From a virus, in the IMG/VR virus record IMGVR_UViG_3300031702_000059, positions 1 to 21,213 of that record: a stretch of DNA of 21,213 bases; one strand, written 5' to 3'. Of this stretch, positions 1 to 4,425 are shown one piece after another. The notes under the pieces are model-generated. The model was not told where the DNA came from. It did no database searches and worked only from the letters and a program-made list of their open reading frames with translations. The translations under genes were made by a program, and so were the position numbers. The first letter of the stretch is position 1. Each line of letters opens with the position of its first letter.

Positions 1-906
1 TCCTAACCTTATGAGCGTTGCCGCAAGATTTATCTCTGGGTCGCTTACTAACGTATGATCAACTAGTCCTTGTTTAATTACTAGGATAGCACTTTCCTGT
101 TTTTCATCATCACCAAACAAAGAAATATTATCATACAACCACTTGTATATATCTTCTATTTCTTCTGGGCGAGCTTGACTACACACTAGTTTTCTTGCTT
201 GACCAATCTTGCCAGCTTTAAACAGTTCAACCATTTCAAGTTTGTAATCTGCATCGCCGCTGTCGCTCTTTGCTGGCGGAACTAATGCACCGTCTACACA
301 GTTCATTTGTACCATATTAATACATTTGCGCAAGTCTGGATATGTAGCCTTTACGTATGTGTCTAGTACATCTAAATCTGGAACAACTTCTTCTGTAATA
401 AGAATCTCAGCTACTCGTGCTGTAAACTCAGTTTGGTCAATGCGTTCAATATGAAAGCCTTGGCAACGACTATGTAGTGCAGGAATAATTCTGTTAGGAT
501 AGTTACAAGTCATAATAAACCTACTTGTAGTATGATACTCTTCCATCACGCCACGTAGTGCGGCTTGTGCGTTAGGCGACAAATAGTCAGCCTCATCAAG
601 TAGTACAACCTTAAAGTCACCAAACGGAATCATTTGTACAAAGTTTACAATCTTGTCACGCACATCTTCTACAGAGTTTGTACGACTAGCGTTAATTTCT
701 AGTACATCATACTCGTTTACTTCTAACTGGTTAAGTAAAATTTTAGCAAGTGTTGTTTTACCAATACCTGCGTTACCACTAAACAATAGATGCGGAATAG
801 TACCGTCTTTAATCCAAGTGTTTACTTGATTACGCTGATGTTGATCTCTAAAAACATAACCATCTACTGTTGCTGGACGGTATTTCTCTACCCATAATTC
901 CTTCAT
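1..906 (-). CDS. 44: Sliding-clamp loader large subunit, T4 gp44-like (3' end beyond window)
   Basis: AAA+ ATPase that, with gp62, loads the phage sliding clamp (gp45) onto primer-template for DNA polymerase. I translated 302 residues from the ATG at 904-906; no stop occurs before the left edge, so the C-terminus is missing. It opens MKELWVEKYRP, the usual start of clamp-loader subunits. Walker A GNAGIGKT lies at residues 44-51, Walker B VVLLDEAD at 100-107, and the SRC motif (HSRC, arginine finger) at 145-148. The ATG overlaps the dexA stop by four bases (ATGA), so the two are probably translationally coupled. It is the third gene of the unit read from the sigma-70-like promoter at 1647-1675. 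T4 gp44 is about 319 residues, so only a short tail should be missing. Gene 62 would be expected next to the left, but that is outside the window. Confidence 0.95.
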   Translation of the reverse strand, partial: MKELWVEKYRPATVDGYVFRDQHQRNQVNTWIKDGTIPHLLFSGNAGIGKTTLAKILLNQLEVNEYDVLEINASRTNSVEDVRDKIVNFVQMIPFGDFKVVLLDEADYLSPNAQAALRGVMEEYHTTSRFIMTCNYPNRIIPALHSRCQGFHIERIDQTEFTARVAEILITEEVVPDLDVLDTYVKATYPDLRKCINMVQMNCVDGALVPPAKSDSGDADYKLEMVELFKAGKIGQARKLVCSQARPEEIEDIYKWLYDNISLFGDDEKQESAILVIKQGLVDHTLVSDPEINLAATLIRLG

Positions 907-1454
907 CGTACTTCTACTCCAAAATGTTTATATGATTGCTGTACGCATATAGCTTGATAATAACAATCAGCTAATGCATTATGTAGTTCTTCTTGTATTG
1001 CTTTACGCGGATCCTGGGGCATCATTGCAAACAGCGTTCGACTGTCTCTAATTTGCCAAAAGTTCCACGGACACGGTTTACCTATGCCGCTGTACAAGTT
1101 TTGCAAAATTGCATAGTCAAATAACGGTCCTTGACACCAAAGCTGGTCAATGCCTACACACCATTTATTAAGTGCCTTTGTAAGCTGATCCATGTTAACA
1201 CGATCCTCGTGTTCTCCAAACGCTTCGTCTTGGATCTTTTGATCTTGTTTGCCCCACCAAGCAAGTGTATTGTCATCTACACTTCTGCCGAGCTGTTCTG
1301 TTTGTTCTTCAATATCGCAACGTAAATATAATCCACTGTGCGGTTCAACACCAGTATACGGATCAAATTTAATAGCACCTAGGGTAATAATAGTACTGTC
1401 TGGATTTACTCCAAGAGTTTCTAAGTCTATCATTCCGTGTACTTTAGTGCCCAT
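903..1454 (-). CDS. dexA: DEDDh 3'-5' exonuclease, DexA-like
   Basis: Predicted 3'-5' exonuclease of the RNase T/DnaQ superfamily, 183 residues (T4 DexA is about 227). The three Exo motifs are visible. Exo I is IDLETLG with D10 and E12. Exo II has D113 in GPLFDYAI. Exo III is HNALAD with H158 and D163, which makes it the DEDDh subtype. In T4, DexA degrades DNA from 3' ends. A few relatives act on RNA, and substrate cannot be told from sequence. The ATG at 1452-1454 has a good ribosome site (AGGAAGG, about six bases upstream) that lies in the end of the preceding small gene, and its stop overlaps the gene 44 start. Placement beside the clamp loader fits a role in replication or host-DNA breakdown. 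The family call is firm; the name DexA is by position and superfamily. Confidence 0.88.
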   Translation of the reverse strand: MGTKVHGMIDLETLGVNPDSTIITLGAIKFDPYTGVEPHSGLYLRCDIEEQTEQLGRSVDDNTLAWWGKQDQKIQDEAFGEHEDRVNMDQLTKALNKWCVGIDQLWCQGPLFDYAILQNLYSGIGKPCPWNFWQIRDSRTLFAMMPQDPRKAIQEELHNALADCYYQAICVQQSYKHFGVEVR

Positions 1455-1455
1455 A

Positions 1456-1620
1456 TTAGCCCTTCCTATTCTCTTGACCGACTGCGCTTAGGATTAATGC
1501 GACATATAGCAACGGCCATGCCCAGCCGATGATAAATCCTGTAGTGTGCAGTATTAACAAAGTCACACCACATACTCCAGTAGTACCTATACCACTGCTT
1601 TGGGGTTTTGGGAATTTCAT
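1456..1620 (-). CDS. Small membrane protein, 54 residues, first gene after the sigma-70-like promoter
   Basis: I read this gene by translating from the ATG at 1618-1620, preceded by AAGGAG seven bases upstream, to TAA at 1456-1458, one base before the dexA ATG. The product begins MKFPKPQSSG and is then almost wholly hydrophobic: about residues 12-31 (glycine and threonine rich) and 32-48 (AWPLLYVALILSAVG) could be two membrane segments with a short charged tail QENRKG. Its start and stop fit the promoter at 1647-1675 and the dexA ribosome site exactly. An overlapping longer reading frame (1466-1663) begins inside the -10 box and was rejected. I do not recognise a family. A membrane-acting early protein, for example in host takeover or lysis timing, is possible but is inference. 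Confidence 0.72.
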   Translation of the reverse strand: MKFPKPQSSGIGTTGVCGVTLLILHTTGFIIGWAWPLLYVALILSAVGQENRKG

Positions 1621-1627
1621 AAAAATA

Positions 1628-1671
1628 CTCCTTAATCGTTATATACATTATAGCATAAAACAATTAAGGAG
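1628..1671. repeat. 13-bp inverted repeat bracketing the -10 box (operator-like)
   Basis: CTCCTTAATCGTT at 1628-1640 and AACAATTAAGGAG at 1659-1671 are inverted copies with one mismatch (12 of 13), centred on the -10 element of the promoter. One arm lies in the -35/-10 spacer and the other at the transcription start and ribosome site. The arm centres are 31 bp apart, about three helical turns. The mRNA would start near the inner edge of one arm, so an RNA hairpin cannot form; a dimeric DNA-binding regulator is the natural reading. Part of the similarity could be coincidence, since one arm includes the Shine-Dalgarno. Confidence 0.5.
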
Positions 1672-1675
1672 TCAA
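1647..1675 (-). promoter_or_regulatory. Near-consensus extended -10 sigma-70 promoter
   Basis: Read on the minus strand, the -35 is TTGACT (1670-1675) and the -10 is TATAAT (1647-1652), separated by exactly 17 bases, with TG one base before the -10 (TGCTATAAT). Transcription would start near 1640 and give a leader of about 20 bases containing AAGGAG before the ATG at 1620. It would drive the 54-residue membrane gene, dexA and gene 44. It is much closer to consensus than anything else in the window, which suggests early transcription by unmodified host polymerase. Confidence 0.85.
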
Positions 1676-1687
1676 GTGTTTTTTTAC

Positions 1688-2098
1688 TTAAAGATCGCCG
1701 TCTTTACGGTTTTCGGAATAATGTACATCAAACTCACCACCCGGGTAACGTGCTTTAAGTTTGTTTACATTTTCTGCTAGAACTTCATTAGGGTCCAAAT
1801 TAAGTGCCCTGCAACTATTAACCCAGTACCAAGCAATATCGCCAAGTTCTCGTTTAGCATGAAAGATAGTTGCATCATCAAGTGGTTTACCTTGGAAAAT
1901 ACATTTTTTAACAATTTCAGCAAACTCGCCTCCTTCGCTCGCCATACCAATCGAGCCTGTTAGTAGTAGTGCCATGTTAACACCACTTTCAGTTTCTAGT
2001 TTATCTAGGGTTTTTGATAGCTCAGTAGTATTATTACTTGCTGTGCTAGTTACTTCTTCTACAAATTCTTTATACTTATTTAGATCTACGTTATTCAC
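1688..2098 (-). CDS. mazG: MazG-like nucleotide pyrophosphohydrolase
   Basis: All-alpha NTP pyrophosphohydrolase family member, 136 residues. The metal-binding pattern is visible: E55, E58 and E61 in SEGGEFAEIVKK, then E84 and D87 in ELGDIAWYW, followed by the conserved helix ENVNKLKARYP (109-119). Such enzymes hydrolyse NTPs or dNTPs to monophosphates. Phage versions have been linked to dNTP pool cleaning or to (p)ppGpp-related control of host starvation responses, but the substrate is not readable here. The start is GTG at 2096-2098 with AGAGG upstream; the overlapping ATG at 2098-2100 runs straight into TGA. It is 31 bp downstream of the co-chaperonin gene and ends 13 bp before the -35 of the next promoter. 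Confidence 0.85.
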   Translation of the reverse strand: MNNVDLNKYKEFVEEVTSTASNNTTELSKTLDKLETESGVNMALLLTGSIGMASEGGEFAEIVKKCIFQGKPLDDATIFHAKRELGDIAWYWVNSCRALNLDPNEVLAENVNKLKARYPGGEFDVHYSENRKDGDL

Positions 2099-2129
2099 AT
2101 TAGCCTCTTTCTTTGAGTGGTTTAATTTC

Positions 2130-2585
2130 TTACTGTGTCATCTGTCCGCGAGCGTTAACAAAGTCTTCTGGGCGAGCTTGATCACCGTTTACGTCAATTT
2201 CTTCACCTAGTCTAAGGTCATTGGGTTTTTCTTCAGCCCAACCTAAGATACTTTCTGCTTCAACCATTCGTACTGTAATTGGCTCTTCGCCATCTAGTGC
2301 AATGTTTAAGCCTCGTGTCCAGCGACCATGTTCGACTAATATCCATTGTCCTACTTCATATGGATCTACGTTTGTCGGACCTTTAGAAAATACTTTACCC
2401 CAACGTGGATAAATTCCTCTAGATTCGCCATCATCACTTCTAATAATAAGCCCACCTTGAGTATATTGTTCTCCAAATTCCATATCGGTAACAAGCACTC
2501 TATCATTGATAGCTCGCAATTTTTCAGCTTTAATTGTTACTTGGTGGCCTCGCTTGTTTGCGGCCATATCTTTATAATTAAACAT
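2130..2585 (-). CDS. 31: GroES-like co-chaperonin, T4 gp31 analogue
   Basis: Predicted co-chaperonin capping host GroEL, needed in T4 for folding the major capsid protein. The 151-residue product has a GroES core: RAINDRVLV (24-32) matches the first strand, residues 36-50 with QGGLII look like the mobile loop (compare GGI in GroES), GKVFSKGP (63-70) follows, and VGQWILVEHGRW (78-89) resembles the GroES dome-to-core strand. T4 gp31 is 111 residues; here a C-terminal extension of about 35 residues (EEKPNDLRLG onward) and a short basic N-terminus are added. The ATG overlaps the preceding TAA as TAATG, with AAGGTGAT upstream. An alternative start is M7, but M1 has the better ribosome site. Confidence 0.8.
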   Translation of the reverse strand: MFNYKDMAANKRGHQVTIKAEKLRAINDRVLVTDMEFGEQYTQGGLIIRSDDGESRGIYPRWGKVFSKGPTNVDPYEVGQWILVEHGRWTRGLNIALDGEEPITVRMVEAESILGWAEEKPNDLRLGEEIDVNGDQARPEDFVNARGQMTQ

Positions 2586-2980
2586 TAATCACCTTTTTTT
2601 ACAAAATTACCATCTGCATCTTCAACCCATTCGTCATCGGTTGCTTTTGCTTCTGCTTTAGTCTGTCCTGTTCTTGCCTTAGTAGCACGAGGAGTTGGAA
2701 CTTCAACTTCTACTGTTTCTTGTACAGGCTCTGCTGGAGTAGGTTCTTTCTCTGATGCTTCGAACTGTGTAGGTTCAACATTATCATCATAAAAGTCACG
2801 CATTACTTCTTCACGCTTGCGAATGATTTGGCCGCCTGCTCCTAGTTCGTCTCCACGAGCATTTACTTTAGCATTGCCTACTGCTGGTGTTAATTCATTT
2901 CTTTGTCTTAACAAATCCATATCAACGGTTTTGCCCGTCATAGTTTTGTATATTTTTCGACCTGTTTGCTTTACTGCCAT
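2585..2980 (-). CDS. Conserved marine T4-like phage protein of unknown function, 131 residues
   Basis: A basic N-terminal half contains the segments TGKTVDMDLLRQRNELTP, AVGNAKVNARGDELG and GGQIIRKREEVM (about residues 15-61). I recall closely similar wording from proteins of T4-like cyanophages, where no function is assigned. The C-terminal half (about 66-131) is low complexity, rich in Pro, Glu, Thr, Ala and Lys, likely disordered, and ends with an acidic patch DDEWVEDADGNFVKK. The ribosome site AAGGAG precedes the ATG at 2978-2980. It is translationally coupled to the co-chaperonin gene by TAATG, so a role in particle assembly is conceivable but is inference only. Confidence 0.75.
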   Translation of the reverse strand: MAVKQTGRKIYKTMTGKTVDMDLLRQRNELTPAVGNAKVNARGDELGAGGQIIRKREEVMRDFYDDNVEPTQFEASEKEPTPAEPVQETVEVEVPTPRATKARTGQTKAEAKATDDEWVEDADGNFVKKGD

Positions 2981-3005
2981 TTGTGTCTCCTTGTTATATT
3001 AGTAC

Positions 3006-3539
3006 TTATCTCAGGAACTCTCTCCAATCCAGGTCATACTGGATCGAATCTATTTTGTGTACACCTATTAAGTATAACACATAACTTGCTACAGAGCTAC
3101 CTCTACCTACACCCCAAACAATATTATTCTCACGCATGAAGTCTACAAGATAGATCATGTAACGTAATAAGTCGTGCATACCACGTGCTTCATATTCTCT
3201 AAGTTCTTCCCATATACGTTCTTGATGGGGGATTTCCTCACAGGGTATTTCTGCTTTACCTAATACATAATGGTATACATTAAGTTCTTTATATTTGTCA
3301 GGCATAAACCATTCGGACTGTAACGCACCGTCAAAGTCTTTCTGCTCTACATCAATTGGGATATATTGTTTAAGCTCAGGTAAGTACTGATCACGCATTG
3401 CTTTGTTAAATTGATCAATGTCGTCACTTGGGTCACATAGTACTACGTGGCATTTGTCAGCATGACCTGAATAGATCATGTCAATAAGATCCTTGTTAGA
3501 GAATCGTGGTATTCCTAGGTTGTCTGTTTTCATTAGCAT
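3006..3539 (-). CDS. DnaE-like protein limited to the N-terminal palm segment; no catalytic Asp
   Basis: 177 residues. About residues 105-177 match the stretch of bacterial DNA polymerase III alpha just before its active site: a helical region with ERIWEELREYEARGM and LLRYMIYLVDFMREN, then the signature VWGVGRGSSVASYVLYLIG, and HKIDSIQYDLDWREFLR at the C-terminus. In DnaE the next residues would be the PDFDxD catalytic motif; here the gene stops, so it cannot be a polymerase. The first 100 residues are unassigned. I recall a similar free-standing protein in T4-like cyanophages, so this seems a settled family rather than a fresh truncation. No Shine-Dalgarno is evident; starts at 3539 (MLMKTD) and 3533 (MKTD) are both possible. 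A hairpin at 3551-3568 lies just upstream. Confidence 0.75.
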   Translation of the reverse strand: MLMKTDNLGIPRFSNKDLIDMIYSGHADKCHVVLCDPSDDIDQFNKAMRDQYLPELKQYIPIDVEQKDFDGALQSEWFMPDKYKELNVYHYVLGKAEIPCEEIPHQERIWEELREYEARGMHDLLRYMIYLVDFMRENNIVWGVGRGSSVASYVLYLIGVHKIDSIQYDLDWREFLR

Positions 3540-3548
3540 ACATATAGT

Positions 3549-3788
3549 TTAACTGATATTAATCAGTTTGTCAAGATCTAAATCGCCATTTTTACGATTT
3601 TTTTGTTCTTCTACTTGATTTCTTGCTTCTTTCATCATTGCTTCTTGTCTATACAATTCAATAAATGTAGAAATTTGGTCGCGGACTTGGGGATTTTGAG
3701 TTGCAAAGTATTTGTTAGTTAACTCTGCAACTCGATCGTAAAGTTGCTGTACTGACATGTTTGAGGTGTCTTCAGCAAATGGATGCAT
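3549..3788 (-). CDS. Small conserved phage protein, helical, 79 residues
   Basis: A short, charged, probably all-helical protein: MHPFAEDTSNMSVQQLYDR, then a heptad-friendly stretch to residue 66 and the tail GDLDLDKLINIS. The layout (PFxED near the start, LTNKYFATQNPQVRDQISTF, ending DKLINIS) resembles small unassigned proteins I remember from T4-like cyanophages, but I cannot give a function. It starts one base inside the end of the preceding structural gene (TAATG at 3786-3790), so it is coupled to late structural expression and may itself be a virion or assembly protein. Its last codons and stop form the hairpin at 3551-3568. Confidence 0.75.
   Translation of the reverse strand: MHPFAEDTSNMSVQQLYDRVAELTNKYFATQNPQVRDQISTFIELYRQEAMMKEARNQVEEQKNRKNGDLDLDKLINIS
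3551..3568 (-). other. Perfect 7-bp hairpin spanning a stop codon
   Basis: AACTGAT and ATCAGTT are perfect inverted repeats around a four-base loop (minus-strand RNA loop UAAU). The stem covers the end of the 79-residue gene and its TAA, and ends about 12 bases before the DnaE-like start. No U-run follows, so it is not a classic terminator. It could be an RNA-processing or translation-control structure, or a by-product of the conserved C-terminal codons. Confidence 0.45.
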
Positions 3789-4393
3789 TACTGGAAGATT
3801 CCTAAATACTTAGCCCATACATTAGCGCCACTGTCATAGCTAGTAAATTCAAAAGCATAATACTTACTTGCTTCATCTGCGCCTGGTGCACCAATTACTG
3901 CTGTAGTATTAGCTGTCGGCCATCCGTTGTCTGTTTTAATAGTTCCAGCACCTGCATTGGATGCAAATGTAATAGTTCTATTAGTAGCACTACCAGCGGC
4001 TTGGTCACTTTGTACGTGTACTCTAATCTTACCTGCTTTTGCAGTAACACTAGACCAGTTTGAAAGTGTAAATGTAATATCTGCACCTGCTTTAAATTCT
4101 TGGTATCCACCGCTATCTACGTTAATGTTTTGGCTAGTATTAACTGTAGTACTTGCAACGTATGCCGTCTCAGTAACATTTTCTAAGTTTGCGCCCGAAA
4201 CTGTGTTACCTAAGAAATTGTTTGCTACATTTAATTTTGCAGTGGTAGTCTGCAATGTTTCAATCTCTGCCTTCGCCGCAACAAAGTTAGTTTTGATTGT
4301 TGAGAAATTATCTCTAAATCCTTGTGAGTCGTTATCGACACCTGCAATTGGATAATCGCTATTCACCGCAGTGTCATTAATATTACTTGCCAT
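3788..4393 (-). CDS. Virion structural protein, tail fibre/baseplate type, 201 residues
   Basis: Residues 1-50 hold a divergent form of the N-terminal module seen on neighbouring fibres: a GVDNDSQGFRDNFSTIK segment followed by a helix NFVAAKAEIETLQTTTAKL that could trimerise. Residues 75-201 are rich in Thr, Ser, Ala and Gly, with alternating beta-type segments (DITFTLSNW, KIRVHVQSD, NRTITFAS, YYAFEFTSY) and end in WAKYLGIFQ. This is the usual look of a small trimeric fibre or fibre tip. It has its own late-type promoter at 4414-4421 and the ribosome site CAGGAG. No enzyme motif is visible. Fibre accessory protein is the best reading. Confidence 0.7.
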   Translation of the reverse strand: MASNINDTAVNSDYPIAGVDNDSQGFRDNFSTIKTNFVAAKAEIETLQTTTAKLNVANNFLGNTVSGANLENVTETAYVASTTVNTSQNINVDSGGYQEFKAGADITFTLSNWSSVTAKAGKIRVHVQSDQAAGSATNRTITFASNAGAGTIKTDNGWPTANTTAVIGAPGADEASKYYAFEFTSYDSGANVWAKYLGIFQ

Positions 4394-4413
4394 CTATTTG
4401 CTCCTGTTATATA

Positions 4414-4421
4414 TATTTATC
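4414..4421 (-). promoter_or_regulatory. T4-type late promoter (GATAAATA)
   Basis: On the minus strand GATAAATA differs from the T4 late consensus TATAAATA at one base. It lies 20 bases before the ATG at 4393, with the ribosome site AGGAG in the short leader. The same element-to-start spacing recurs at 8109-8116, 20388-20395 and 20899-20906. Confidence 0.65.
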
Positions 4422-4425
4422 GGCT

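Noticed and set aside
310-318. CRISPR arrays, tRNA genes or attachment sites anywhere in the window
   Set aside because: No spaced direct repeats, no cloverleaf-like sequence and no integrase-linked repeat were seen; the window is almost entirely protein coding.
1466-1663. 65-residue minus-strand frame (MFYAIMYITIKEYFYE...)
   Set aside because: It starts with TTG inside the promoter, upstream of the predicted transcription start, has no ribosome site, and is overlapped by the 54-residue frame that has all signals in place.
1688-1720. Short CCGT/ACGG stem near the end of the MazG-like gene as a terminator
   Set aside because: Only four base pairs and no U-run directly after it; the later A/T stretch belongs to the spacer before the promoter.
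2585-2610. Run of seven A ahead of the TAATG overlap as a programmed frameshift fusing two genes
   Set aside because: The -1 frame meets TGA at once, before the co-chaperonin ATG, so no fusion protein could form.
3927-4355. Plus-strand open frames opposite the large structural genes (for example 3927-4355, 7586-8083, 13694-14143)
   Set aside because: They are Val/Leu/Pro-rich mirror translations of Thr/Asn/Gly-rich fibre genes, with no ribosome sites and no recognisable motifs.
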